The notes below the pieces were generated by a model, which saw nothing but the letters and a program-made list of their open reading frames with translations, ran no database searches and was not told where the DNA came from. Positions 23,241-31,410 of a DNA stretch of 33,370 nucleotides are shown piece after piece. Every line of letters starts with the position of its first letter. Position 1 is the first letter of the stretch. Source of the stretch: Bradyrhizobium sp. URHD0069 (lineage in GTDB: Bacteria > Pseudomonadota > Alphaproteobacteria > Rhizobiales > Xanthobacteraceae); assembly GCF_000701345.1 (NCBI RefSeq), contig NZ_JNIJ01000054.1, positions 1-33,370 on the forward strand, read 5' to 3'. Made by a program: the position numbers and the translations under genes.

Positions 23241-24209
23241 TTACAGGGAACGCCGGAAATAGTGCGCGATCTCGCCGATCACGCCGCGGCGGAAGGTCAG
23301 CACACAGACCACGAAAATCACGCCCTGGATCACCGTCACCCATTGTCCGAAGCCGGCGAGATACTGCTGCATGGCGATGATGACGAAGGCGCCGACCACC
23401 GGGCCGAACACAGTGCCAAGCCCTCCCACCAGCGTCATCAGCACGATTTCGCCCGACATGGTCCAGTGCACATCGGTGAGCGAGGCGTTCTGCGCCACGA
23501 ACACCTTCAGCGAGCCGGCAAACCCCGCCAGCGTTCCCGACAGGATATAGGCAAGCAGCTTGTAGTGATCGGTCTTGTAGCCGAGCGAGATGGCGCGCTG
23601 CTCGTTTTCCCGGATCGACTTCAGCACCTCGCCGAACGGCGAGTTGATGGTGCGAAAGATCAGCAGAAAACCGAACAGGAACCCGGCGAGGATGACGTAA
23701 TAAAGCACCGTCGAATTCGCGAGATTGAAAACTCCGAACAGGTATCCCTGCGGGATGCCCTGAATGCCGTCTTCGCCATGGGTGAACGGCGCCTGCAGAT
23801 AGATGAAGTACAAAAGTTGCGACAGCGCGAGCGTAATCATCGCGAAATAGATGCCCTGGCGGCGAATGGCGACGACGCCGGTGATGACGCCAAGCCCGGC
23901 GGCGCCCGCGGTGCCGACCAGAATTCCAAGCTCGGGTGTAAAGCCCCAGACCTTCAGCGCATGCGCGGTGAAGTAGCCCGCTGTGCCCAGAAACATCGCG
24001 TGCCCGAACGAGAGCAATCCGCCATAGCCGATCAGCAGGTTGAAGGCGCAAGCCAACAGCGCGAAACAAAGCGCTTGCATCACGAAGAACGGATAGATGC
24101 CGGTCAGCGGCACGATCGCCAACAGCGCGGTCATGATGCCGAACGCGATCAATTCGTCGCGGATGGCGCTCGGGGTGACAGGTATCGAATCGTCGGTTAT
24201 CGCCGCCAT
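23241..24209 (-). CDS. livM: Branched-chain amino-acid type ABC permease LivM
   Basis: This 322-residue inner-membrane permease forms a heterodimer with LivH. It has about nine or ten helices and the family pattern 'NLLIGYGGLLSFGHAMFLG' near residue 60, together with the EAA-like loop 'KSIRENEQRAISLGYKTDHYKL', which contacts the ATPase subunits. The ATG at 24209 is one base from the livH stop codon, so the permease genes are translationally linked. It is the last gene of the five-gene operon. Confidence 0.95.
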   Translation of the reverse strand: MAAITDDSIPVTPSAIRDELIAFGIMTALLAIVPLTGIYPFFVMQALCFALLACAFNLLIGYGGLLSFGHAMFLGTAGYFTAHALKVWGFTPELGILVGTAGAAGLGVITGVVAIRRQGIYFAMITLALSQLLYFIYLQAPFTHGEDGIQGIPQGYLFGVFNLANSTVLYYVILAGFLFGFLLIFRTINSPFGEVLKSIRENEQRAISLGYKTDHYKLLAYILSGTLAGFAGSLKVFVAQNASLTDVHWTMSGEIVLMTLVGGLGTVFGPVVGAFVIIAMQQYLAGFGQWVTVIQGVIFVVCVLTFRRGVIGEIAHYFRRSL

Positions 24210-24210
24210 G

Positions 24211-25074
24211 TCAGGTCGCCCGTCCCGTCAGTCCCGAAGGCTTCACAAGCAACACCAGCACCATGAGGACAAATACCACCGTGTTGGAAGCCTCGGGATA
24301 AAAGTATTTTGTCAGTCCTTCGATCACGCCAAGCGCAAAGCCGGTGATGATCGATCCCATGATGGAACCCATGCCGCCGATCACCACCACCGCGAACACG
24401 ACGATGATCAGATCGGCGCCCATCAGCGGCCGCACCTGATTGATAGGCGCCGACAACACTCCGGCCAGCGCGGCAAGGCCGACGCCAAGCCCATAGGTCA
24501 GCGTGATCATTCGCGGCACGTTGATGCCGAATGCACGCACCAGCGTCGGGTTCTCAGTGGCGGCGCGCAGATTGGCGCCGAGCCGCGTCCGCTCGATCAG
24601 GTACCAGGTGAGCAGACAGACGATCAGCGAAAACACCACCACCCAGCCGCGATAGATCGGCAGGAACATGAATCCGAGGTTCATGCCGCCTTTCAACTCA
24701 TCCGGGATCGCATAGGGCAGCCCGGAGGAGCCGAAATAATTTTGAAAGATGCCCTGGATGATCAGCGCCAGGCCGAATGTCAGCAACAGCCCGTAGAGAT
24801 GATCGAGGCCGGAAAGCCATTGCAGCATCGTCCGCTCGAGGATCATGCCGAAAATGCCGACTGCGATCGGAGCGATGATCAGCGCCGGCCAATATCCGAT
24901 GCCGGCTATGTTGAGCAGGAAATAGGCGCAGAAAGCGCCCATCATGTAGAGCGCGCCATGCGCGAAATTGATGATGTTGAGCATTCCGAAGATCACGGCG
25001 AGCCCAAGGCTCAGCAGCGCGTAAAACGAGCCGTTGATCAGTCCCACCAGGAGCTGTGCGTAGAGAGCTTGCAT
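24211..25074 (-). CDS. livH: Branched-chain amino-acid type ABC permease LivH
   Basis: The second permease subunit, 287 residues from the ATG at 25074 ('MQALYAQLLVGLINGSFYAL'), has about eight helices and the LivH signature 'GMLNIINFAHGALYMMGAF'. The coupling loop includes 'RAATENPTLVRAFGINV'. The frame runs 19 codons further upstream, but these are hydrophilic and unlike LivH. The gene is separated from the binding-protein gene by 76 bases holding a strong hairpin. Confidence 0.95.
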   Translation of the reverse strand: MQALYAQLLVGLINGSFYALLSLGLAVIFGMLNIINFAHGALYMMGAFCAYFLLNIAGIGYWPALIIAPIAVGIFGMILERTMLQWLSGLDHLYGLLLTFGLALIIQGIFQNYFGSSGLPYAIPDELKGGMNLGFMFLPIYRGWVVVFSLIVCLLTWYLIERTRLGANLRAATENPTLVRAFGINVPRMITLTYGLGVGLAALAGVLSAPINQVRPLMGADLIIVVFAVVVIGGMGSIMGSIITGFALGVIEGLTKYFYPEASNTVVFVLMVLVLLVKPSGLTGRAT

Positions 25075-25117
25075 CGATCGATCTTTCGCACTCAACCTTT
25101 GAATGACGTCGGGTGGA

Positions 25118-25142
25118 ACCCGCCGGCGCAAGGCCGGCGGGT
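25118..25142 (-). promoter_or_regulatory. Ten-base-pair hairpin between binding-protein and permease genes
   Basis: ACCCGCCGGC and GCCGGCGGGT pair perfectly around a five-base loop, eight bases past the binding-protein stop codon. No T run follows on the minus strand, so it should not be an efficient terminator. Such hairpins typically protect the upstream mRNA from 3' exonucleases or attenuate read-through, giving more periplasmic binding protein than permease. Confidence 0.75.
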
Positions 25143-25150
25143 AACGGTTG

Positions 25151-26371
25151 TTACTTCTTTACCAGCGGACAGGTGCTTTCCGAAAGCGGCCGGAAAGCCA
25201 GCTCTCCCGGGGTCGTTCCGATCAGCTTGTAGTAATCCCAGGGTCCCTTGGATTCTTCCGGCTTCTTGACCTCGAACAGATAGGCCGGGTGAATTTTGCG
25301 GCCATCGGCGCGGATCGTACCTTTGCCAAACAGCGGATCGTCCGTCGGCATTTCCTTCATTTTCGCCACCACTTTCGCGCCGTCATGCGGATTGCCGCCC
25401 ATGGCCTCGAGTGCCTTGAAATAGTGCATCAGCCCGGAATAGACGCCGGCCTGCACCATCGAGGGCTGCGCCTTGTTTTTCATGCGGCCGGAAAAGCGCT
25501 TCGAAAACGCGCGGGTTCCGTCGTTCAGATCCCAGTAGAACGTTTCCGTAAAACTCAGACCCTGCGCCACGTTCAAACCAAGCGCGTGGACGTCGGTGAT
25601 GAACAACAGCAGACCCGCGAGTTTCTGGCCACCCTTGACGATGCCGAATTCCGACGCCTGTTTGATTGTATTAGTCGTGTCGCCGCCGGCATTGGCCATG
25701 CCGACAATCTTGGCTTTGGAAGCCTGCGCCTGCAGCAGGAACGAGGAGAAGTCAGACGAATTCAGCGGATGCTTGACGGTGCCAAGCACCTTGCCGCCTG
25801 ACTTGGTTACGACCGCGGTGGTGTCACGCTCCAGCGCTGCGCCGAAAGCGTAGTCGGCGGTCAGGAAGTACCAGGTGTCGCCGCCGGCCTTCACCAGGGC
25901 CTGGCCGGTGCTGTTGGCGAGCATGTAGGTGTCATACACCCAGTGAATCGTGTTCGGCGTGCATTGGGCATTGGTGAGGTCCGACGACGCCGCGCCGGTA
26001 TTGATCATGATGGAGTTCTTCTCCTTCACGAGATTATTGACCGCCAGCCCGACGCCGGAGTTCAGCACGTCCATGAAGACGTCGACCTTCTCGACGTCGA
26101 TCCATTGGCGCCCAATGTTGGTGGCAATGTCGGGCTTGTTCTGGTGGTCGGCGGAAATGATGTCGATCTTCCAGCCCTTGGCTGCAAAGCCCGAATCCTC
26201 GACCGCCATCTGGGCCGCCAGGGTGGAGCCTGCGCCGCCGAGGTCGGAGTAAAGCCCGGAATTATCGGTCAGCACACCGATCTTCACGGTTTTGTCCTGC
26301 GCAAAGCTGCCGCTGCTTGCGGCAAACGCCAGCGCGGTGCCGAGCAAAAGAGCTGATATTCTGTTTTTCAT
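25151..26371 (-). CDS. Branched-chain amino-acid type ABC substrate-binding protein
   Basis: The 406-residue periplasmic receptor of the adjacent Liv transporter has a signal peptide ending 'SSGSFA', with cleavage expected before Gln25, giving mature 'QDKTVKIGVLTDNSGLYSD'. It is a type I (Peripla_BP_6) two-lobe protein and a close paralog of the orphan binding protein at 9022-10248, sharing 'ADYAFGAALERDT', 'NAGGDTTN', 'DDPLFGKG' and the final CPLVKK. The ligand is not known; the family ranges from branched-chain amino acids to aromatic compounds and amides. AAGGAGAG just before the ATG gives strong translation. It lies 33 bases after livF and before the hairpin that separates it from livH. 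Confidence 0.94.
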   Translation of the reverse strand: MKNRISALLLGTALAFAASSGSFAQDKTVKIGVLTDNSGLYSDLGGAGSTLAAQMAVEDSGFAAKGWKIDIISADHQNKPDIATNIGRQWIDVEKVDVFMDVLNSGVGLAVNNLVKEKNSIMINTGAASSDLTNAQCTPNTIHWVYDTYMLANSTGQALVKAGGDTWYFLTADYAFGAALERDTTAVVTKSGGKVLGTVKHPLNSSDFSSFLLQAQASKAKIVGMANAGGDTTNTIKQASEFGIVKGGQKLAGLLLFITDVHALGLNVAQGLSFTETFYWDLNDGTRAFSKRFSGRMKNKAQPSMVQAGVYSGLMHYFKALEAMGGNPHDGAKVVAKMKEMPTDDPLFGKGTIRADGRKIHPAYLFEVKKPEESKGPWDYYKLIGTTPGELAFRPLSESTCPLVKK

Positions 26372-26404
26372 TTTCTCTCCTTGAATCCTGCTTGAAGTAA
26401 TTGT

Positions 26405-27154
26405 TCAGACGCCGAGGTAGGTGTGAAGTTTTCCCATATTGGCCTGCAGCTCCGAGTTCATGAAACCGTCGATGATCTTGCCGTGCTCGACGATGTAGTA
26501 GCGGTCCGCGACCGTCGCCGCGAACCGGAAGTTCTGTTCCACCAGAAGAATCGTAAAACCTTCTTTCTTGAGCCGTGCGATGGTGTGGCCGATCTGCTGG
26601 ATAATGACGGGCGCGAGGCCCTCGGTCGGCTCGTCCAGCATCAGAAACCGCGCGCCGGTGCGCAGGATTCTCGCGATCGCCAGCATCTGCTGCTCGCCGC
26701 CGGACAATTTGGTGCCCTGGCTGTTGAGCCGTTCCTTGAGGTTGGGAAACAGCTCGAAGATCTGATCCAGCGACAGGCCGCCGCTGCGCACCACCGGCGG
26801 CAGCAGCAGGTTTTCGCGAACGTCGAGGCTGGCGAAAATCCCGCGCTCCTCGGGGCAAAAGGCGACGCCCATGCGCGCAATCCGGTCCGAGGACGCGCGG
26901 ATGATTTCCTCGCCGTTGAAACGGACCGAGCCGGTGCGCTTGCCGATGATCCCCATCACCGATTTCAGCGTGGTGGTCTTGCCGGCGCCGTTGCGTCCGA
27001 GCAATGTGACCACCTCGCCGGCATTCACGTTGAGATCGATGCCGTGAAGGATGTGAGACTCGCCGTACCAGGCTTCGAGATTTTGCACCGAAAGTACCGG
27101 TGTGCCTGAGCTGGATGTTGCTGCGGGTTTCGTGGCCATTTCCAACTCAGGCAT
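26405..27154 (-). CDS. livF: Branched-chain amino-acid type ABC ATPase LivF
   Basis: One of the two ATPase subunits, 249 residues from ATG 27154. Walker A is 'GRNGAGKTT', the signature 'LSGGEQQMLAIAR', Walker B 'FLMLDEPTEGLAP', and the switch histidine is replaced by Gln in 'LVEQNF', normal for LivF. The chosen ATG overlaps the livG stop by eight bases (ATGCCTGA); a second ATG five codons on (27139) is also possible. The upstream extension of the frame lies inside livG and is rejected. Confidence 0.94.
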   Translation of the reverse strand: MPELEMATKPAATSSSGTPVLSVQNLEAWYGESHILHGIDLNVNAGEVVTLLGRNGAGKTTTLKSVMGIIGKRTGSVRFNGEEIIRASSDRIARMGVAFCPEERGIFASLDVRENLLLPPVVRSGGLSLDQIFELFPNLKERLNSQGTKLSGGEQQMLAIARILRTGARFLMLDEPTEGLAPVIIQQIGHTIARLKKEGFTILLVEQNFRFAATVADRYYIVEHGKIIDGFMNSELQANMGKLHTYLGV

Positions 27155-27902
27155 GACCCGCCCCCAGATAGGCTTCCTTGACGCGCTCGTCCTTGGACAG
27201 GTCGGCATAGTTGCCTTCCGCCAGGACGTGACCGCGCGTCAGCACCGTAATGATGTCGCAAAGGTTGGCGACCACGTTCAGATTGTGTTCGACCATCAGG
27301 ACCGTGAATTTCGCGGAGATGCGCTTGATCAGCGCGGCGATCTTGTCAATGTCTTCATGGCCCATGCCGGCCATCGGCTCATCAAGCAGCATCATTTCCG
27401 GATCGAGCGCCAGCGTCGTCGCAATCTCGAGCGCGCGCTTGCGCCCATAGGGCATCTCGACCGCCGGTGTTTTTGCAAACTCGCTCAGGCCGACATCATC
27501 CAGCAACTCATGGGCACGGCCGTTGAAACGGTCGAGCACGGTCTTGGAACGCCAGAAATCGAAGGAGTGCCCATGCTGACGCTGCAACGCGACCCGCACA
27601 TTCTCAAGCGCGGTCAAATGCGGGAATACCGCTGAAATCTGGAACGAGCGCACCAGACCGAGGCGCGCCACGTCGGCTGGCGCCAGGGCGGTAATATCGT
27701 GCCCCTTGTACAGGATCTTGCCGGCTGAAGGCTTCAGGAACTTGGTCAAAAGATTGAAGCACGTCGTCTTCCCGGCCCCGTTTGGACCGATCAACGCATG
27801 AATGCTGCCACGGCGAACCCGAAGATCGACATTGCGAACGGCGAAGAAGCCCGCGAATTCCTTGGTCAATCCTTGGGTTTCGAGAATGAACTCATCGGCC
27901 AA
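27147..27902 (-). CDS. livG: Branched-chain amino-acid type ABC ATPase LivG
   Basis: The first gene of the operon encodes a 251-residue ATPase with Walker A 'GPNGAGKTT', Walker B 'MMLLDEPMAGMG', the switch histidine in 'VLMVEHNLNVV' and the LivG-type insertion ('RQHGHSFDFWRSKTV'). The signature region reads 'MPYGRKRALEIATTLA' in place of LSGGQ. LivG usually has a degenerate signature such as 'L.YGQQRRLEIARAL', so this is normal. The start must be the TTG at 27902: an in-frame TGA precedes it directly (27903-27905), and GGGGGA lies about eight bases upstream. Confidence 0.94.
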   Translation of the reverse strand: MADEFILETQGLTKEFAGFFAVRNVDLRVRRGSIHALIGPNGAGKTTCFNLLTKFLKPSAGKILYKGHDITALAPADVARLGLVRSFQISAVFPHLTALENVRVALQRQHGHSFDFWRSKTVLDRFNGRAHELLDDVGLSEFAKTPAVEMPYGRKRALEIATTLALDPEMMLLDEPMAGMGHEDIDKIAALIKRISAKFTVLMVEHNLNVVANLCDIITVLTRGHVLAEGNYADLSKDERVKEAYLGAGHA

Positions 27903-28201
27903 TCAAATTTCCCCCATAGCCTCGCCGCGAAGTCCCTCGCGCGTGGCCAATTTTTGCTAACCGGCAGGCTCTCCCAGACGCCCTGGAAAATCCCGTCCCG
28001 GACCGGCCGCCCCCGGGCGGAATATGCCGTCAATGGCCCGGTATACGCAAGATGCAATGCAGCCATACGGCGAGGCGAGCCCGGTGCGGATTCGCCATTA
28101 GTCGAATTGCGCAAAACCCGAATTTGCTGGTTCGCCGCCTGCTTTCGTTCGCGCCCCGGCCTTTCACTGCGCATCGGAAGACATCATCGAGCGGAGCCGG
28201 G
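27903..28201. other. Intergenic region, probable liv operon promoter
   Basis: No gene is seen. A short GC palindrome (CCGCCCCCGGGCGG near 28008) is present. The stretch must contain the promoter for livG on the minus strand, but I cannot point to a convincing -35/-10 pair. The minus-strand ribosome binding site (GGGGGA) of livG is at its left edge. Confidence 0.4.
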
Positions 28202-28573
28202 CTAGCCGCGCCGGGACCGGCCCGATGACGCCACTTCCTTGGCATAGACTTCCGGCTTGAATCCAACCAGCAACTTGCCGCCGAGATCGAGCACCGGCCG
28301 CTTGATCATCGATGGCTGCGCCAGCATCAATGCGAGCGCTTTGCGCTCGTTGAGGCCTTCCCTTTCGATCTCGGGCAGTTTGCGAAACGTGGTGCCAGCG
28401 CGGTTGAGCAACGTTTCCCATCCGAGTTCGTCGCTCCAGCGCTTGAGCTTGTCCTTCGCGATGCCTTCGGTCTTGTAGTCATGAAAGCCGTAAGCGACGC
28501 CATGGCTGTCGAGCCAGGCGCGGGCCTTCTTCATGGTGTCGCAGTTCTTGATGCCGTAGATGGTGATGGACAT
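28202..28573 (-). CDS. ArsC/Spx-like thioredoxin-fold reductase (YffB type)
   Basis: The 123-residue cytoplasmic protein has the ArsC-family start 'ITIYGIKNCDTMKKARAWL' with Cys11 as the active-site thiol, and the family's middle 'LKRWSDELGWETLLNRAGTTFRKL' and 'MIKRPVLD' (the conserved cis-Pro region with Arg). YffB-type members lack proven arsenate reductase activity and are thought to act in glutathione-dependent thiol chemistry. The C-terminus has a short basic tail ('SSGRSRRG'). No arsenic resistance genes are nearby, which fits the YffB group better than true ArsC. Confidence 0.9.
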   Translation of the reverse strand: MSITIYGIKNCDTMKKARAWLDSHGVAYGFHDYKTEGIAKDKLKRWSDELGWETLLNRAGTTFRKLPEIEREGLNERKALALMLAQPSMIKRPVLDLGGKLLVGFKPEVYAKEVASSGRSRRG

Positions 28574-28714
28574 TTTAATCGCGTCGTTAGGGTGCGGGGA
28601 AGCTGCTCATCTTCCGGGATTCTTGTCGCGCCAGCAAGGCCGGAGCTACTCCCGATCTCCCAACGCGGCGCAGTGCGCCGGCCACGACAGGGCCTCGCCG
28701 CTCCGGAGCGCGGA

Positions 28715-29047
28715 TCAGGACCGGCGAGCACCGCTCCGTCGGCTGGAGATCAGCTTTAGCCAAGGCGCCGAATGGAAGGCACTCATCAGCAGGTACATCA
28801 GGACCATTCCGCTCAGCGGTGACGCATCTTGCGCGGCCGAGCAGAGCATGTTTGAGCCGCTACCAAAAACACCTGTCAGCAGCGCCATGACCGCGAAGGT
28901 CGGCGCGGCCGCGAGGCACAGCCAGTCGGCCGCGCGAAAGGCGGCCGCATTGCCGCTTCCGGCGCGGGCGCTCGCCGTTTTACATTGGGCAACAATCATC
29001 ACGTCGAGACTCCTGTCGGGCGCGTTCATCGGCGCTGAGACCTTCAT
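28715..29047 (-). CDS. Small two-helix membrane protein, unknown function
   Basis: From ATG 29047, with GGGAGGAG directly upstream, the product is 110 residues. It has two hydrophobic helices, 'WLCLAAAPTFAVMALLTGVF' and 'LSGMVLMYLLMSAFHSAPWL', with a polar loop containing a cysteine ('LCSAAQDASP') between them and a basic tail. From memory, similar hypothetical proteins are common in Bradyrhizobium, but none has an assigned role. A longer frame to 29155 has no ribosome binding site and is rejected. It is divergent from the regulator gene at 29191, and the 143-base gap between them contains a pair of direct repeats. Confidence 0.7.
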   Translation of the reverse strand: MKVSAPMNAPDRSLDVMIVAQCKTASARAGSGNAAAFRAADWLCLAAAPTFAVMALLTGVFGSGSNMLCSAAQDASPLSGMVLMYLLMSAFHSAPWLKLISSRRSGARRS

Positions 29048-29071
29048 GCTCCTCCCGGTTGTGGAACGTTG

Positions 29072-29102
29072 TCGTACCGAAATTGAACCTTCGTTCGTAC
29101 CG
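29072..29102. promoter_or_regulatory. Candidate operator: two TCGTACCG direct repeats
   Basis: TCGTACCG occurs at 29072-29079 and 29095-29102, 23 bases apart, which is about two turns of DNA and so on the same helical face. It lies just upstream of the small membrane protein start (29047, minus) and about 90 bases before the divergent regulator gene. The bound factor is unknown; the divergent regulator itself is an obvious candidate. Confidence 0.4.
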
Positions 29103-29190
29103 TTCTCGACACGACGTGCTGGTTGGAGGTCGTGAGATAGATTATGACCGGGCATCGATCGGTGGGAGTGACAAGTGTGGCGGGATTTCG

Positions 29191-30411
29191 ATGGACTCGC
29201 TGATCACGGCCGCGGCGCGTGCGCTCGCAGCGGGTGATCCGCTCGGCGCACTGAATCGGATCGCCTTGCGCGACGACGCGCCCGCGCTCGCGCTTCGAGG
29301 CATCGCGATGGCGCAGCTCGGCGATCTCGCTCGAGCGAAAACTCTCGTGCGAAGTGCGGCGCGCGCCTTCGGTCCGAAAGAGGCGATGGCCCGCGCGCGG
29401 TGCATCGTTGCCGAGGCCGAGATCGCGCTTGTCTCGCGCGATCTGGGCTGGCCTGCGAAGGCGCTCGACGCCGCGCGGGTGACGCTCGAAGAACACGGCG
29501 ACAAGGTAAACGCTGCGCACGCGCGGTATCTCGAGGTCCGGCGCCTGCTCCTGATCGGACGCCTCGACGAGGCCGAGCGTAAGCTCGCCGAGCTCGACCC
29601 CGCGCCCCTCCCGCCCGCATTGAGGGCCGCCCACGAGCTGGTCGTTGCGGGGATCGCGATGCGACGCCTCCGGACGAAGACGGCGCGCGCGGCGCTCGCC
29701 CGGGCCGAGCGAGCCGCGCGCCACGCAGCGATCCCTGCGCTGGCGGCGGAGATCGAAAGCGCATCCCTCGTCCTCAACACGCCCGCGGCGCGCCTGATTG
29801 CGCGTGGCAAGGCGCGCCCCCTCCTGCTCGAGGAGGTTGAAGCGTTACTGGCCTCAAAGGCGCTCGTCGTGGACGCGTGCCGTCATGTCGTGCGTGACGC
29901 ACGCACGGTGATCTCGCTCGCACGGCGTCCGGTGTTGTTCGCGCTCGCACGCGCGCTCGGCGAAGCGTGGCCCAAAGACGTGTCGAGAGGCACGCTGGTC
30001 GCGCGGGCATTCCGGGCGAAGCACGCCGATGAATCGCATCGCGCGCGGTTGCGGGTCGAAGTCGGGCGGCTTCGCAGGATGCTTCGGACGCTGGCCGGCG
30101 TGAGCGCGACCAGCCAAGGGTTTGCGCTGGTGCCGCACCGTGCACGCGAGGTCGTGGTGCTGGCGCGGGCCGTCGAAGAGGAGCATGCGGCGGTGCTCGC
30201 CTTCCTCGCCGACGGTGAGTCGTGGTCGAGCTCGGCGCTGGCGCTTGCACTTGGAGCCAGCCAGCGCACCGTGCAGCGGGCACTCGACCAGCTTGCGGCC
30301 GCAGGCAAGGCGCAGTCGTATGGTCGCGGGCGAGCGCGTCGCTGGATGACCCCGCCCGTGCCGGGATTCACGACGACCTTGTTACTCCCCGCTCCGCTGC
30401 CGAGTGGCTAG
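29191..30411 (+). CDS. TPR-containing winged-helix transcriptional regulator
   Basis: This 406-residue protein (ATG 29191) is almost entirely helical. The first half is Ala/Leu/Arg-rich and reads like TPR repeats ('ALALRGIAMAQLGDLARAKT', 'ALDAARVTLEEHGDKVNAAH', 'LLLIGRLDEAERKLAELD'). Around residues 275-325 'ESHRARLRVEVGRLRRMLRT' followed by 'ATSQGFALVP' resembles the OmpR/BTAD-type DNA-binding domain. The C-terminus holds a second helix-turn-helix ('SSALALALGASQRTVQRALD') with a wing-like 'GRGRARRW'. This suggests a regulator with a ligand- or protein-sensing TPR part. The codon use is heavily GC-rich with arginine-laden reading frames, unlike its neighbours, and the style recalls myxobacterial regulators. 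It is 34 bases upstream of a beta-propeller gene. The frame to 29059 is not used. Confidence 0.75.
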   Translation: MDSLITAAARALAAGDPLGALNRIALRDDAPALALRGIAMAQLGDLARAKTLVRSAARAFGPKEAMARARCIVAEAEIALVSRDLGWPAKALDAARVTLEEHGDKVNAAHARYLEVRRLLLIGRLDEAERKLAELDPAPLPPALRAAHELVVAGIAMRRLRTKTARAALARAERAARHAAIPALAAEIESASLVLNTPAARLIARGKARPLLLEEVEALLASKALVVDACRHVVRDARTVISLARRPVLFALARALGEAWPKDVSRGTLVARAFRAKHADESHRARLRVEVGRLRRMLRTLAGVSATSQGFALVPHRAREVVVLARAVEEEHAAVLAFLADGESWSSSALALALGASQRTVQRALDQLAAAGKAQSYGRGRARRWMTPPVPGFTTTLLLPAPLPSG

Positions 30412-30445
30412 GATGGAGCACTTACCGAGTGCCAAGGATGGAAAC

Positions 30446-31084
30446 ATGAATAGATCAGCGGCCGAAATCCTCCGTGAGTATGGGCCCTTTGAAGGTGTCG
30501 ACGGCGTGCATGGGGTCACCTATGACGGGCAGCAAGTCTGGTTTGCGTCCGGAGACAGGCTCAACGCCCTAGACCCCGCAAGCGGGAAGATGGTGCGCTC
30601 GATCAATGTCTCCGCGCATGCAGGAACCGCCTTCGACGGCCAACACCTGTTTCAGATCGCCGAGGATCGGATTCAGAAGATCGATCCGAAGACCGGCCGT
30701 GTGCTCGCCACGATCCCGGCGCCCGGCGGCGGCGGTGACTCAGGCCTCGCATGGGCCGAAGGGACGCTCTGGGTGGGGCAGTGTCGGGACCGGAAGATCC
30801 ATCAAGTCGATCCCCAGACAGGGGCTATCCTTCGCACCATCGAGTCCAACCGCTTCGTCACCGGCGTCACCTGGATCGACGGAGAACTCTGGCACGCGAC
30901 CTGGGAAGGCGACGAGAGCGAATTGCGGCGAGTAGATCCTCAAACCGGAGCGGTCCTGGAGAGGCTCGATATGCCGCCCGGAGCGGCCGTGTCGGGGCTC
31001 GAGTCCGATGGCGGCGATCGGTTCTTCTGCGGAGGCGGAAACACCGGGAAAGTCAGAGCGGTGCGGCGGCCCAGGCAGGCGTAG
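30446..31084 (+). CDS. Cytoplasmic beta-propeller protein, glutamine cyclotransferase-like
   Basis: The 212-residue product from ATG 30446 (AAGGA upstream) has no signal peptide. It consists of repeated blades of the type 'GVTYDGQQVWFASG' + 'LDPASGKMVRSI', 'TAFDGQHLFQIAE' + 'IDPKTGRVLATI', 'LAWAEGTLWVGQ' + 'VDPQTGAILRTI' and 'VTWIDGELWHATW' + 'VDPQTGAVLERL'. This is the pattern of glutaminyl cyclotransferase/Vgb-like propellers. At about five blades it is short. The zinc-type glutaminyl cyclase residues are not evident, and lack of export argues against that activity. Linkage to the regulator just upstream suggests it is a co-transcribed partner or sensor domain for it, which is inference. 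Confidence 0.75.
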   Translation: MNRSAAEILREYGPFEGVDGVHGVTYDGQQVWFASGDRLNALDPASGKMVRSINVSAHAGTAFDGQHLFQIAEDRIQKIDPKTGRVLATIPAPGGGGDSGLAWAEGTLWVGQCRDRKIHQVDPQTGAILRTIESNRFVTGVTWIDGELWHATWEGDESELRRVDPQTGAVLERLDMPPGAAVSGLESDGGDRFFCGGGNTGKVRAVRRPRQA

Positions 31085-31410
31085 CGGCGGGTAGCGGCTC
31101 CAAGATCCCATCGACGCCAAGAGCAAAAAATCGACAGCGCAAGTAATCGACGCGCCGATTCTGCGGGAGAAATAATCCTCACACTCAGCGGTAGCCGTGA
31201 GCAGATCTCGGCTTTGATGATGCGTGGATCCAGGCATCCATCATGCCCCAATTGCTGCAGCCGAAAATGATTATTGCGGAATGCGTACGCAAATGTTGGA
31301 GTGCCGGTCGAAATCGGCCGAAGACCTCGCCGGAATACCGAAGGTCGCAAGAAGGGCTGATCGGGCGAGTGTTCGACGTTTCGTAGCAAGGGCGACACGG
31401 AGGCGCCAAA
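31085..31410. other. Intergenic region before the LysR gene
   Basis: No gene is seen. It contains a near-perfect 20-base palindrome (31219-31238) and ends with GGAGG eight bases before the LysR ATG. Confidence 0.5.
31219..31238. promoter_or_regulatory. Near-perfect 20-bp inverted repeat, candidate operator
   Basis: GATGC, one base, TGGATCCA, one base, GCATC: 18 of 20 positions are symmetric, with the two mismatches at the single spacer bases. It lies about 170 bases upstream of the LysR start and 135 bases past the propeller gene. LysR-type regulators bind interrupted dyads, commonly upstream of their own gene, so autoregulation is possible. Confidence 0.45.

Noticed and set aside
24097..25269. 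390-codon open frame on the plus strand
   Set aside because: It is antisense to livH, and its His/Asp/Arg-rich composition is that of a shadow frame.
28667..28679. GGCGC-AGT-GCGCC hairpin downstream of the small two-helix gene
   Set aside because: Short, without a T run, in a GC-rich gap where such stems arise by chance.
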